A DNA stretch of 64,000 nt from an uncultured Methylophaga sp. Its GTDB lineage: Bacteria > Pseudomonadota > Gammaproteobacteria > Nitrosococcales > Methylophagaceae. The stretch covers positions 80,354 through 144,353 of the forward strand of contig CAJXKF010000001.1 of assembly GCA_913055695.1 (NCBI GenBank), written 5' to 3'. This document shows, piece by piece, positions 54,689-64,000 of this stretch; position 1 is the stretch's first letter; every line of letters begins with the position of its first letter. Made by a program: the position numbers and the translations under genes. The notes beneath the pieces are model-generated. The model saw nothing but the letters and a program-made list of their open reading frames with translations. It was not told where the DNA came from and searched no databases.

Positions 54689-55570
54689 ATGACAAACTTT
54701 TCAGCCGGTGCCCGCTTCAGACAGGCGGTCGCCGAAGAACATCCCCTGCAGGTCATCGGTGCTATTAATGCCTATCACGCCCGCATGGCAGACAAAGTCG
54801 GTTACCGCGCCCTCTATGTCTCCGGTGGCGGCGTGGCGGCCGGCTCGCTGGGTCTGCCTGATCTGGGTATCTCAACCATGGATGATGTGGCGACAGATGT
54901 CGAGCGCATCACTAATGTGACTGACAAGCCGGTGCTGGTTGATATTGATACCGGCTTCGGCGGCGCCTTCAATATTGCCCGCACAGTGAAAACCATGCTT
55001 CGTGCCGGCGCCGGTGCCGTGCATATTGAAGATCAGGTACAGAATAAACGCTGTGGTCATCGTCCCAACAAGTCCATAGTCAGCCAGCAGGAAATGGTCG
55101 ATCGCATCAAGGCCGCGGTTGACGCCAGAACCGATGATGATTTTGTCATTATGGCCCGCACCGATGCGCTGGCCGTGGAAGGACTGCAATCGGCCATTGA
55201 TCGCGCCTGTGCCTGTGTTGAGGCCGGCGCGGATATGATTTTTCCTGAAGCGATGACAGAACTCAGTATGTATCAGCAGTTCGCTGAGGCAGTGAAAGTA
55301 CCGGTACTGGCCAACATCACCGAATTCGGCAGCACGCCTTTATTTACTGTCGATGAACTGGCCGCCCACGATGTCAGCATTGTGCTTTACCCCCTGTCCG
55401 CCTTCCGTGCGATGAATGCCGCCGCGCTTAAGGTCTACCAATCAGTGCGTGAGCACGGCACGCAGCAGCATGTTGTCAATCTGATGCAGACCCGCAGTGA
55501 ACTCTACGACTACCTCGACTACCACGCTTATGAACAGAAGCTGGATGAACTCTTTAATAATGATAAATAA
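54689..55570 (+). CDS. prpB: 2-methylisocitrate lyase
   Basis: A 293-residue isocitrate-lyase superfamily enzyme that cleaves 2-methylisocitrate to pyruvate and succinate. The catalytic KRCGH loop is present in [15 protein letters not shown], with metal ligands in [12 protein letters not shown] and [10 protein letters not shown], and [17 protein letters not shown] at the substrate site. The length matches PrpB. It lies 12 bases after the CitE-type lyase gene with AAGGA before the ATG. Confidence 0.93.
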   Translation: MTNFSAGARFRQAVAEEHPLQVIGAINAYHARMADKVGYRALYVSGGGVAAGSLGLPDLGISTMDDVATDVERITNVTDKPVLVDIDTGFGGAFNIARTVKTMLRAGAGAVHIEDQVQNKRCGHRPNKSIVSQQEMVDRIKAAVDARTDDDFVIMARTDALAVEGLQSAIDRACACVEAGADMIFPEAMTELSMYQQFAEAVKVPVLANITEFGSTPLFTVDELAAHDVSIVLYPLSAFRAMNAAALKVYQSVREHGTQQHVVNLMQTRSELYDYLDYHAYEQKLDELFNNDK

Positions 55571-55617
55571 ATGCAAGCAATGATTTAACTGGCAGCCGGG
55601 CTGCCCGGGAGAAGACC

Positions 55618-56760
55618 ATGACTCAGGTTCAGAAAAAGAAAAAAGGTGTTGCGCTGGCTGGTGTCTCAGCCGGTACTACGGCAGTCTGTACCGTTGGCCA
55701 CAGCGGTAACGATCTGCATTACCGCGGCTATGACATTCTGGATTTGGCAGCCAAGGCCAGCTTTGAAGAAATCGCCTTTCTATTGATTCATGGTCATCTA
55801 CCCGATCAGGCTGAGCTTGATGCCTATCACGCTAAACTGAAAAAACTCAGAAATATTCCGGATGCGCTGAAAGTCGTGCTGGAACAATTGCCGCCATCAG
55901 CGCATCCCATGGACGTGATGCGCACAGCAACCTCCATGCTGGGTACGCTGGAACCGGAAGCGGCCGATCACAGTGCCGAAGGCGCCAGGAATATCGCTGA
56001 TCGTCTGATTGCCTGTCTCGGCTCTGCCCTGCTCTACTGGCATCATTTCAGTCTGCATGGCGAACGGATTGAACTCGAGACCGATGATGATTCAATTGCC
56101 GCCCACTTCCTGCATTTATTGCATGGTAAAACACCATCTGACCTACACAAGGCGGCAATGAATGAATCTTTGGTGCTCTATGCCGAACATGAATTTAATG
56201 CCTCGACTTTTACTGCCCGGGTGATTGCCGGCACATTGGCGGATTTTTACTCTTCTATCACCGGGGCTATTGGTGCGCTGAGCGGGCCAAAGCATGGCGG
56301 TGCCAATGAGGCCGCGATGGAAATCATTCAACGGTATGCCAGCCCGGATGAGGCAGAAACCGACATCATGCGACGCATGGCCAACAAGGAAATCATTATC
56401 GGTTTCGGCCATCCGGTTTATACCATTTCCGATCCGCGCAATGTCGCTATCAAAGAGGTCTCCAGAAGGCTGTGTGCGGACGGCGGCAATATGAATCTAT
56501 TCGATATCTCCGAAAGGATAGAACAGGTCATGTGGCGGGAGAAAAACATGTTCCCTAATCTGGACTGGTACAGTGCCTCCAGTTATCACATGATGGGCAT
56601 TCCCACAGCGTTATTCACCCCGATATTTGTGATTTCACGGGTGACCGGCTGGGCCGCTCATATTATCGAACAACGGAACGATAACAAGATTATCCGTCCC
56701 AATGCTGAATACACCGGCCCGGCCAACCGGCCGTTTACCCCTATTAGCGAACGCGGCTGA
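55618..56760 (+). CDS. prpC: 2-methylcitrate synthase
   Basis: A 380-residue citrate synthase-family enzyme that condenses propionyl-CoA with oxaloacetate. [32 protein letters not shown] (His), GFGHPVY (His) and the C-terminal [20 protein letters not shown] are standard. PrpC-type length and the prpB/prpD context favour methylcitrate over citrate, though many such enzymes do both. GGGAGAAG precedes the ATG. Confidence 0.93.
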   Translation: MTQVQKKKKGVALAGVSAGTTAVCTVGHSGNDLHYRGYDILDLAAKASFEEIAFLLIHGHLPDQAELDAYHAKLKKLRNIPDALKVVLEQLPPSAHPMDVMRTATSMLGTLEPEAADHSAEGARNIADRLIACLGSALLYWHHFSLHGERIELETDDDSIAAHFLHLLHGKTPSDLHKAAMNESLVLYAEHEFNASTFTARVIAGTLADFYSSITGAIGALSGPKHGGANEAAMEIIQRYASPDEAETDIMRRMANKEIIIGFGHPVYTISDPRNVAIKEVSRRLCADGGNMNLFDISERIEQVMWREKNMFPNLDWYSASSYHMMGIPTALFTPIFVISRVTGWAAHIIEQRNDNKIIRPNAEYTGPANRPFTPISERG

Positions 56761-56786
56761 GTCCGTTATTCTCTGAGGAAGATTTT

Positions 56787-58244
56787 ATGACCGCTGCTTT
56801 TTCCAATGTTCGTCCGGCACCTGACAAGGTACTGGTTGAGATTGCCGATTATGTCAGTGACTATCTGGTCACCAGCAAAGAGGCTCTGGATACCGCCCGT
56901 TATTGTCTGATGGATACCCTGGGCTGTGGCTTTGAGGCCCTGTCCTACCCTGCCTGTACTAAATTACTGGGTCCTATTGTGCCGGGCACGATTGTCCCCA
57001 ATGGCAGTAAAGTTCCGGGCACCCAGTTTCAGCTGGACCCGGTTCAGGCCGCGTTTAATATCGGCAGCATGGTTCGTTGGCTGGACTTTAACGACACCTG
57101 GCTGGCCGCTGAATGGGGTCACCCTTCTGATAATCTGGGTGGTATTCTGGCTGTTGCTGACTTTGTGTCTCGTAATCGCAGCGATGAGCAGCCCTTAATC
57201 ACCATGCGTGATGTGTTGATTGCGATGATTAAGGCCCATGAAATTCAGGGCGTGCTGGCGCTGGAAAACAGTTTTAACCGGGTCGGCCTCGATCATGTCG
57301 TGCTGGTGAAAATTGCTTCTACTGCTGTCGTCACCGGTCTGCTCGGTGGCAGCAAAGACGATATTATCAATGCCGTTTCCAATGCCTGGGTCGATGGCCA
57401 GAGTCTGCGTAGCTATCGCCACAGTCCCAATACCGGTTCACGTAAATCCTGGGCGGCGGGTGATGCGACCAGTCGCGCTGTACGCCTCGCTCTAATGACC
57501 ATGAAAGGAGAAATGGGCTATCCCACGGCACTCACCGCCAAAACCTGGGGCTTTTATGATGTCTTTTTCAAAGGACAGCCATTCAAATTCCAACGCCCCT
57601 ACGGCAGTTATGTGATGGAGAATGTCCTGTTCAAAATCTCCTTCCCCGCTGAGTTCCATGCCCAGACCGCGGTAGAGTGTGCCTTCCAGTTACACCCCGA
57701 AGTCGCGGGCAAAATTGATACACTGAAAAAAATCGATCAAATCGACAAGATTGTGCTGACCACCCATGAATCAGCGATCCGCATTATCGATAAGCAGGGG
57801 CCCCTCAATAACCCGGCCGATCGGGATCATTGTCTGCAATATATGACGGCGGTAGGACTACTCAAAGGCAGTCTCACAGCAGCGGATTATGAAGATGCGG
57901 TCGCCGCTGATCCGCGTATTGATGCCCTGCGCGACAAGATGCTCTGTATTGAAAACCCGGCATATACCAAGGATTATCTCGATCCGGAGAAACGCTCGAT
58001 TGCCAATGCGGTGCAGGTGTTCTTCAAGGATGGTTCACATTCGGAGCAAATCGCGGTGGAATATCCTATTGGCCATCGCCGTCGCCGTGCTGAAGGCATT
58101 CCGGAACTGGTCCGGAAATATAAAACCAACCTGGCCCGCCGTTTCCCCGAGCGTCAGCAGAAAGCGATTCTGGATGTGTGCATGGATGAAGCCAAGCTGT
58201 CAGCGATGCCGGTCAATGAGTTTGTTGATCTGTTTGTAATCTGA
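56787..58244 (+). CDS. prpD: 2-methylcitrate dehydratase (MmgE/PrpD family)
   Basis: A 485-residue enzyme that dehydrates 2-methylcitrate to 2-methyl-cis-aconitate without an iron-sulphur cluster. [32 protein letters not shown] (shown as its ends only: [13 protein letters not shown]...[12 protein letters not shown]), [19 protein letters not shown] and [12 protein letters not shown] are family hallmarks. It is the last gene of the rightward operon, followed by a strong bidirectional terminator. Neither acnD nor prpF is present, so hydration to 2-methylisocitrate probably relies on an aconitase elsewhere. Confidence 0.93.
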   Translation: MTAAFSNVRPAPDKVLVEIADYVSDYLVTSKEALDTARYCLMDTLGCGFEALSYPACTKLLGPIVPGTIVPNGSKVPGTQFQLDPVQAAFNIGSMVRWLDFNDTWLAAEWGHPSDNLGGILAVADFVSRNRSDEQPLITMRDVLIAMIKAHEIQGVLALENSFNRVGLDHVVLVKIASTAVVTGLLGGSKDDIINAVSNAWVDGQSLRSYRHSPNTGSRKSWAAGDATSRAVRLALMTMKGEMGYPTALTAKTWGFYDVFFKGQPFKFQRPYGSYVMENVLFKISFPAEFHAQTAVECAFQLHPEVAGKIDTLKKIDQIDKIVLTTHESAIRIIDKQGPLNNPADRDHCLQYMTAVGLLKGSLTAADYEDAVAADPRIDALRDKMLCIENPAYTKDYLDPEKRSIANAVQVFFKDGSHSEQIAVEYPIGHRRRRAEGIPELVRKYKTNLARRFPERQQKAILDVCMDEAKLSAMPVNEFVDLFVI

Positions 58245-58253
58245 AGCGCAAAT

Positions 58254-58283
58254 AAAAAGGCCAGCTTTGAAGCTGGCCTTTTT
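58254..58283. terminator. Bidirectional terminator between prpD and the MerR-like gene
   Basis: AAAAAGGCCAGCT-TTGA-AGCTGGCCTTTTT is a perfect 13-bp stem with A- and T-tracts on both sides. It ends the prp operon on + and the thrS-to-merR cluster on -. Confidence 0.93.
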
Positions 58284-58293
58284 GTGTCTGCAA

Positions 58294-58659
58294 TCAGTTA
58301 AGCAAGGTCCGCAGATCTTCCAGTTCTCTGAGAAGCTCACGCACCAGATCTTTCTGATCCTGCTTATTGGTGGTGACCGTTTTTACTTCACCTGACGGCG
58401 TCAGTTGCTGACGGGCACCGCCGATGGTGAAGCCCTGCTCATACAACAAGGCCCGGATTTCACGGATCAGAACCACATCATGACGCTGATAGTAACGGCG
58501 GTTACCACGCCGCTTGACCGGTTTGAGTTGGGTAAATTCCTGTTCCCAGTAACGCAGCACATGCGGCTTCACACCACAGAGTTCACTGACCTCACCGATA
58601 GTGAAATAGCGCTTACTCGGAATGGGCGGTAATTCGTTGTTGTTACTCGCTTCCAGCAT
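58294..58659 (-). CDS. MerR-family regulator downstream of ihfA
   Basis: A 121-residue protein with an N-terminal MerR winged helix ([25 protein letters not shown], shown in part: [20 protein letters not shown], then [13 protein letters not shown]) and a short helical dimerisation tail. No effector-binding Cys. It occupies the conserved position right after ihfA in gammaproteobacteria; its targets are unknown. Its start overlaps the ihfA end by 17 bases. Confidence 0.9.
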   Translation of the reverse strand: MLEASNNNELPPIPSKRYFTIGEVSELCGVKPHVLRYWEQEFTQLKPVKRRGNRRYYQRHDVVLIREIRALLYEQGFTIGGARQQLTPSGEVKTVTTNKQDQKDLVRELLRELEDLRTLLN

Positions 58660-58939
58660 AACTGTCCACCCTCGCTTTCAGTTTTTGGCCGGGTCTGAAA
58701 GTCACCACACGACGGGCTGAAATGGGGATTTCTTCACCGGTTTTCGGATTACGACCAGGCCGTTCACTCTTGTCTCTGAGTTCAAAGTTACCGAAGCCGG
58801 ATAATTTAACCTGCTCACCTTTTTCCAGCGCGGTACGAATCTCTTCGAAAAACATTTCAACCAGCTCTTTGGCTTCACGCTTGTTAAAACCCAGCTCATC
58901 ATAGAGTTGTTCCGTCATATCGGCCTTAGTCAGTGCCAT
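58643..58939 (-). CDS. ihfA: Integration host factor alpha subunit
   Basis: A 98-residue HU/IHF-family DNA-bending protein. [20 protein letters not shown] at the start, [23 protein letters not shown] with the intercalating Pro in RPGRNPKTG, and [16 protein letters not shown] match IhfA. It bends DNA with IhfB in recombination, transcription and replication. It follows pheT by 35 bases, the normal gammaproteobacterial order. Confidence 0.97.
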   Translation of the reverse strand: MALTKADMTEQLYDELGFNKREAKELVEMFFEEIRTALEKGEQVKLSGFGNFELRDKSERPGRNPKTGEEIPISARRVVTFRPGQKLKARVDSYAGSE

Positions 58940-58974
58940 GTATACCTCTAAATTCTTCTTTTAATAATGTCTAA

Positions 58975-61350
58975 TCAGGATCTTATCGTTGCACCGACCG
59001 ACTGTTCCAGGCTGTCAGTCACAGTTTTTATCAGCGCATCGACTTCGTCATCTTTGAGCGTACGTTCACCGTGCTGGAGGTGGAAAGCCATGGCGAGACT
59101 TTTCTTGCCGAGCTCGACTCCATCTCCAGTATAGACGTCAAATAGTTGAAATGACTTAAGAATATCAGAATCAATTGCGCTCAGGCAATTTTCTATTTGA
59201 CCGGCAGTAACGGCCTCATCCACCACCAGTGCCAAATCACGGCGAATTGCCGGATATTTGGATAAGGCAGTAAATTCAGGAATTTGGGCCAGCAATACCG
59301 CAGGCAGACTCAATTCGAACAGATAAACCCGGCCATTCACATCGAGTGGCTTCTGTAGTTTTGGATGCAGGGCACCGAGCCAGCCAATGGCCTCTCCGTT
59401 CTTGTAGATTCTGGCCGTCTGGCCCGGATGCAATGCAGGGTGGGGTTCTGCCTGGAAGCGAATGTCGCCACCGGTGATATCGAGTAATGCTTCAACATCG
59501 CCCTTTGCATCGAAAAAGTCGACTTCACGAGCTTTTTCAGACCATTGTTCAGCATTTTGATCACCATAGATTAGGCCGCCGATCCGGCGCTCCTGCTCGA
59601 TGTTGTCGAGTTCACCTTTGAACACGCGCCCCACTTCAAACAAACGTACCCGCTCATGCTGGCGATTGGCATTATAGACCAGCGCCTGTACCAGGCCCGG
59701 CCACAATGAGGTCCGCATCACCGATAAATCCGCTGAAATCGGATTGGCCAGCTTAATCGGTGCCAGATCATCTTCAGCCAGTAAGGACTGCAGCTTGGGT
59801 TCGACAAAGCTGTAGGTCACCGCCTCAAAATAACCGCGATCAACCAGCAGGTTCTGCAATCGTTCAAGCTGCGTGAGGCGCTCTGTAATATTACTGGTCA
59901 GTACCGTCCCCTGCGGACGAGTTTCCGGCAGTCTGTCATAACCATAAAGGCGACCCAGCTCTTCAATCAGATCCACTTCAATGGCCAGATCAAACCGGAA
60001 GCTTGGCACTTTCACCTGCCAGCCGTCTTCAACACGGGTTAAAGACAGTCCCAGTCGACTCAGTTGATCGCTGACTTCAGCGGCTTCGAGGCTGATTCCC
60101 AATACCCGCTCAATCCGGTCTTCACGTAAATGAATGGATGCTGTTGACGGTAAATCCTTATCACTAAGCACTTCTGTCACCGGGCCTGCTTCACCACCGA
60201 CAATGTCCAACAGCAAAGCTGTTGCCCGCTGCATGGCTTGTTGGGCCAGTGCCGGATCGACACCACGCTCAAAACGGTGTGATGAATCGGTATGCAGCCC
60301 ATAAGCACGCGCTTTACCGGCAATCACATCAGGGCTGAAAAATGCGGCTTCGAGGAACAGGTTATGGGTTGTTTCAGTCACACCGGACTGTTCGCCGCCC
60401 ATAATACCGGCCAGTGCCAGTGGGCCGTTATCATCAGTGATCAGCAGTGTGTCTGGCTGGACATCAATTTCCTGACCGTCAAGCAGGGTCAGCTTATCGC
60501 CGTCCTGTGACAATCTGACGCTGATGCCATTGTTAAGCTTATCCAGATCAAAGGCATGCATGGGCTGACCCAGTTCCAGCATGACGTAGTTGGTTACATC
60601 GACAACCGGACCCAGACTGCGCAGACCACTGCGACGCAGTTTCTCCTGCATCCATACCGGGGTTTCGGCTTGCGGATTAATATTTTCAATCACCCGGCCC
60701 AGATAGCGCGGGCATCCCGCCGTGGCATTGACTTTCACAGGGAAAGTTTTATCGCTGCTTGCTTTCACCTCTTCACAGTTGACCTGGCAGACATCGGTAG
60801 AAGTCAGCACACCGACCTCGCGGGCGACACCTGCCACACCGAGGCAGTCGCTGCGGTTTGGGGTCAAATCGATATCAATCGAGACATCATCCAACTCCAG
60901 ATAAGCGCGGAAGTCCTCTCCTACCGGCGCTTCATCGGCCAGTTCCATCAGACCGTCAGCAGATTCGGTCAGGCCCAGTTCTTTAGAAGAACATAGCATG
61001 CCGAAAGAAGGCACACCGCGCAGCTTGGCTTTCTTGATTTTAAAATCGCCCGGCAGCACAGCACCCACCACGGCGACGGGCACTTTCAAGCCTTCACGTA
61101 CATTACTGGCACCGCAGACGATTTCCAGCAGTTCTGCCTCACCGACATCCACTTTAGTCAGGCGCAGTTTATCGGCATCAGGATGCGGTTCGACCGATTT
61201 CACCTGGCCGACACGCACACCGCTGAAATCACCGGCGACCGGCTCAACTGCATCGACTTCCAGACCGGCATTGGTCAGCTTTTCTACCAGCGCAGCAGTG
61301 TCCAGATCCGGGTTCACCCACTCACGTAACCATTTTTCACTAAACTTCAT
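58975..61350 (-). CDS. pheT: Phenylalanyl-tRNA synthetase beta chain
   Basis: A 791-residue subunit of the alpha2-beta2 enzyme charging tRNA-Phe. It starts MKFSEKWLREWVNPDLD and holds the EMAP-like tRNA-binding domain (about 40-150), the B3/B4 editing domain, B5, the catalytic-like core and the C-terminal anticodon-binding domain (FTALSKYPAIRRDLALVVD). The length is normal. The start at 61350 is the family start; the longer frame to 61602 overlaps pheS. It lies 16 bases after pheS. Confidence 0.97.
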   Translation of the reverse strand: MKFSEKWLREWVNPDLDTAALVEKLTNAGLEVDAVEPVAGDFSGVRVGQVKSVEPHPDADKLRLTKVDVGEAELLEIVCGASNVREGLKVPVAVVGAVLPGDFKIKKAKLRGVPSFGMLCSSKELGLTESADGLMELADEAPVGEDFRAYLELDDVSIDIDLTPNRSDCLGVAGVAREVGVLTSTDVCQVNCEEVKASSDKTFPVKVNATAGCPRYLGRVIENINPQAETPVWMQEKLRRSGLRSLGPVVDVTNYVMLELGQPMHAFDLDKLNNGISVRLSQDGDKLTLLDGQEIDVQPDTLLITDDNGPLALAGIMGGEQSGVTETTHNLFLEAAFFSPDVIAGKARAYGLHTDSSHRFERGVDPALAQQAMQRATALLLDIVGGEAGPVTEVLSDKDLPSTASIHLREDRIERVLGISLEAAEVSDQLSRLGLSLTRVEDGWQVKVPSFRFDLAIEVDLIEELGRLYGYDRLPETRPQGTVLTSNITERLTQLERLQNLLVDRGYFEAVTYSFVEPKLQSLLAEDDLAPIKLANPISADLSVMRTSLWPGLVQALVYNANRQHERVRLFEVGRVFKGELDNIEQERRIGGLIYGDQNAEQWSEKAREVDFFDAKGDVEALLDITGGDIRFQAEPHPALHPGQTARIYKNGEAIGWLGALHPKLQKPLDVNGRVYLFELSLPAVLLAQIPEFTALSKYPAIRRDLALVVDEAVTAGQIENCLSAIDSDILKSFQLFDVYTGDGVELGKKSLAMAFHLQHGERTLKDDEVDALIKTVTDSLEQSVGATIRS

Positions 61351-61366
61351 TGTTGTATCCCGCCGA

Positions 61367-62413
<1,047 letters not shown>

Positions 62414-62424
62414 TCATCAGAAAC

Positions 62425-62454
62425 AAAAAAGGGCCGTGGTTGCGGCCCTTTTTT
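62425..62454 (-). terminator. Terminator/attenuator between rplT and pheS
   Basis: AAAAAAGGGCCG-TGGTTG-CGGCCCTTTTTT is a perfect 12-bp stem with T-run on the minus strand, 21 bases upstream of the pheS start. In E. coli an attenuator with the Phe-rich pheM leader peptide sits here. I see no Phe-rich leader frame in the short gap, so it may be a partial terminator that lowers synthetase expression relative to ribosomal proteins. Confidence 0.85.
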
Positions 62455-62494
62455 AGTCACTACAGCACTTAGGCTATCGCTCTTTGCAGGCGAT

Positions 62495-62854
62495 TTACTT
62501 AGCCAAAGCTGCTTTTGCTTTTTCCGCGATAGCTGCGAAAGCCGCTTCATCATGCACGGCGATATCAGCCAGTACTTTACGATCGATTTCAATTGACGCT
62601 TTTTTCAGGCCATCGATCAGACGGCTGTAAGACAAACCGCAATCACGGGCAGCCGCGTTAATACGCGCAATCCACAGGGTACGGAAGTTACGTTTTTTCT
62701 GACGACGGTCACGGTAGGCATATTGACCGGCTTTGGTGACAGCCTGGACGGCAACACGATAGACGTTTTTACGACGACCGTAATAACCTTTCGCTTGATC
62801 CAGAACTTTTTTATGGCGTGCGTGTGCAGTTACGCCGCGTTTTACTCTAGGCAT
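62495..62854 (-). CDS. rplT: 50S ribosomal protein L20
   Basis: A 119-residue basic protein, [28 protein letters not shown] at the start (first 20 residues suffice: [20 protein letters not shown]). It is an early 50S assembly protein and, in enterobacteria, represses rpmI-rplT translation by binding the mRNA. It lies 15 bases after rpmI. Confidence 0.98.
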   Translation of the reverse strand: MPRVKRGVTAHARHKKVLDQAKGYYGRRKNVYRVAVQAVTKAGQYAYRDRRQKKRNFRTLWIARINAAARDCGLSYSRLIDGLKKASIEIDRKVLADIAVHDEAAFAAIAEKAKAALAK

Positions 62855-62869
62855 CGGAAAACTCCTTAA

Positions 62870-63067
62870 TTACAGATTCGGCAGCATTTTACGGACTGAC
62901 ATGTGATCTGCTTTGCAGACTGTCAGGGTAGAACGCAGCTGGCGTTTACGCTTGGTGCTTTTCTTGGTCAGGATATGACTGGTAAAAGCTTGTGAACGCT
63001 TGAATTTTCCGCTGCCAGTGCGTTTGAAACGCTTGGCGGCACCACTGTGGTTTTTTAACTTAGGCAT
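62870..63067 (-). CDS. rpmI: 50S ribosomal protein L35
   Basis: A 65-residue basic protein: [20 protein letters not shown], then [16 protein letters not shown]. The standard length and position between infC and rplT leave no doubt. Confidence 0.98.
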   Translation of the reverse strand: MPKLKNHSGAAKRFKRTGSGKFKRSQAFTSHILTKKSTKRKRQLRSTLTVCKADHMSVRKMLPNL

Positions 63068-63100
63068 TGTATTTACAACTCCGCATTCAAATTTATGTAG

Positions 63101-63619
63101 TTATTTTTTACTGATTGGCGACAAAACCATGATCATCTGCCGACCCTCTTTCTTGGGACGCTGCTCGACACTGGAAATCTCGTCCAAATCTGCCGCCACT
63201 CGTTCGAGTAATTTCAGACCCAGATCCTGATGTGCCATTTCACGTCCGCGGAAGCGGAGGCTGACTTTGGTTTTGTTACCGCTTTCAAGGAAACGTATCA
63301 GGTTGCGTAGTTTTACCTGATAATCCCCTTCTTCTGTGCCAGGCCGGAATTTCACTTCCTTGACCTGAATTTGTTTTTGTTTTTTACGAGCTTCGGCTTT
63401 TTTCTTGCCTTCCTCAAACAAAAACTTGCCGTAATCCATGATACGGCAAACCGGTGGTTTTGCCTGCGGGGCAATTTCCACCAAATCCAAATCGGCATCC
63501 TCGGCTTTCTGTAATGCTTCCTTCAAGGAAACAATGCCAAGTTGCTCACCGTTAGAATCCGTCAATCGTACTTCTTTGGCTGTGATTTCACCATTCAGCC
63601 GTTTCTGATCTGTAGCGAT
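63101..63619 (-). CDS. infC: Translation initiation factor IF-3, AUC start codon
   Basis: A 172-residue factor that prevents 30S-50S joining and checks the initiator tRNA and start codon. Reading from an ATC at 63619 gives (M)[20 protein letters not shown], the family N-terminus, with GAGG 8 bases upstream; no ATG, GTG or TTG lies at this place. The first conventional codon is a TTG at 63565, which would cut 18 conserved residues. E. coli infC uses AUU, and IF-3 represses its own non-canonical start. The start is 3 bases after the thrS stop. Confidence 0.9.
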   Translation of the reverse strand: MATDQKRLNGEITAKEVRLTDSNGEQLGIVSLKEALQKAEDADLDLVEIAPQAKPPVCRIMDYGKFLFEEGKKKAEARKKQKQIQVKEVKFRPGTEEGDYQVKLRNLIRFLESGNKTKVSLRFRGREMAHQDLGLKLLERVAADLDEISSVEQRPKKEGRQMIMVLSPISKK

Positions 63620-63622
63620 GTT

Positions 63623-64000
63623 CTAGTCCTCTAATATAATTCGACCGCGGCGAGCGACGTCTTCCTTCAGCAAGCTGACGAAGTCAGAGACCGGCATAGC
63701 GCCGAGATCTTCACCCTTGCGTGTACGTACCGCCACGGCTTGATTCTGTTCTTCGCGTTCACCAACAACGAGCAAATACGGAACGCGGCGAAGTGTATGC
63801 TCGCGTATTTTAAAGCCAATTTTCTCGTTTCTCAAGTCTGTATCGACTCTAAAGCCTTGTTTCTGCAAATCTTGAGCAACTTGTTTGACATAATCGGCCT
63901 GTTTGTCACTGATACCCATCACCATGGCCTGCTTGGGTGCAAGCCAGGTCGGGAAGGCGCCGGCATACTCTTCAATCAGGATGCCGATAAAGCGTTCCAG
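63623..64000 (-). CDS. thrS: Threonyl-tRNA synthetase, C-terminal part
   Basis: The last 125 residues of the enzyme that charges tRNA-Thr; the gene runs off the right edge. [22 protein letters not shown] and the anticodon-binding domain ([38 protein letters not shown]) are visible. It is the first gene of the conserved cluster down to the MerR-like gene. Confidence 0.97.
   Translation of the reverse strand: MERFIGILIEEYAGAFPTWLAPKQAMVMGISDKQADYVKQVAQDLQKQGFRVDTDLRNEKIGFKIREHTLRRVPYLLVVGEREEQNQAVAVRTRKGEDLGAMPVSDFVSLLKEDVARRGRIILED

Overview
The window comes from a gammaproteobacterium that is probably halotolerant or halophilic. The evidence is a complete ectoine operon with the ectoine-type aspartate kinase and a MarR-type EctR regulator, a proline-type Na+ symporter, and the standard thrS-infC-rpmI-rplT-pheS-pheT-ihfA-merR order at the right end. 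The ectR/ectABC-ask layout recalls halophilic methylotrophs such as Methylophaga or Methylomicrobium, but no methylotrophy gene is visible, so the genus stays open. Base composition is near 50% GC by eye, except for the first 2 kb, which is clearly more AT-rich.

Layout. (1) 1-2105: the distal end of an integrative element. Three unrecognised genes, then clustered TTGGCAC/GTGCCA repeats, then a 23-bp fragment identical in form to the 3' end of a tRNA-Leu gene (attR-like). (2) 2.1-6.0 kb: a periplasmic binding protein-histidine kinase-response regulator operon and a MerR-HTH/receiver fusion. (3) 6.6-10.3 kb: DUF2789, fumC, and a slipin/NfeD pair. (4) 10.4-22.1 kb: lipid modification, with three CFA-like methyltransferases, a flavin oxidase, DUF1365, DUF2878, DUF1295, a desaturase and a chalcone-isomerase-like exported protein. 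The eight genes from 21431 down to 13606 overlap one another, and the last encodes a histidine kinase whose probable OmpR-type partner lies tail-to-tail beside it. Bacterioferritin and its ferredoxin, with a clear Fur box, sit within this stretch. (5) 22.1-31.0 kb: osmoadaptation, with AGCS and PutP-like symporters, a membrane TPR protein, ask-ectC-ectB-ectA, and a divergent cheW-ectR pair. (6) 31-38 kb: a TonB receptor-YfiR-like-hybrid kinase-GGDEF/EAL signalling operon. (7) 38-43.3 kb: aldo-keto reductase, ccoG, a MocR regulator, an apparent unannotated sRNA, a small orphan gene and tRNA-Pro(GGG). (8) 43.3-58.2 kb: central carbon metabolism. ppsA/ppsR, an acyl-CoA ligase, a CitE-type lyase, malic enzyme and a GntR/HutC regulator read left; a CitE-like protein, mesaconyl-CoA hydratase-type MaoC, another CitE-type lyase, prpB, prpC and prpD read right. 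Two identical GntR-type operators lie between them. (9) 58.3-64 kb: the conserved translation/IHF cluster, with infC apparently starting at AUC.

Most unusual points: the divergent C5-CoA/methylcitrate cluster with three CitE-family proteins, one lacking the usual DLED motif; the CheW-domain protein translationally coupled to ectR; the kinase at the end of the lipid operon; the three-hairpin sRNA candidate at 42290-42400; and hairpins flanking ectC. All functions are read from sequence motifs only; no search was run.
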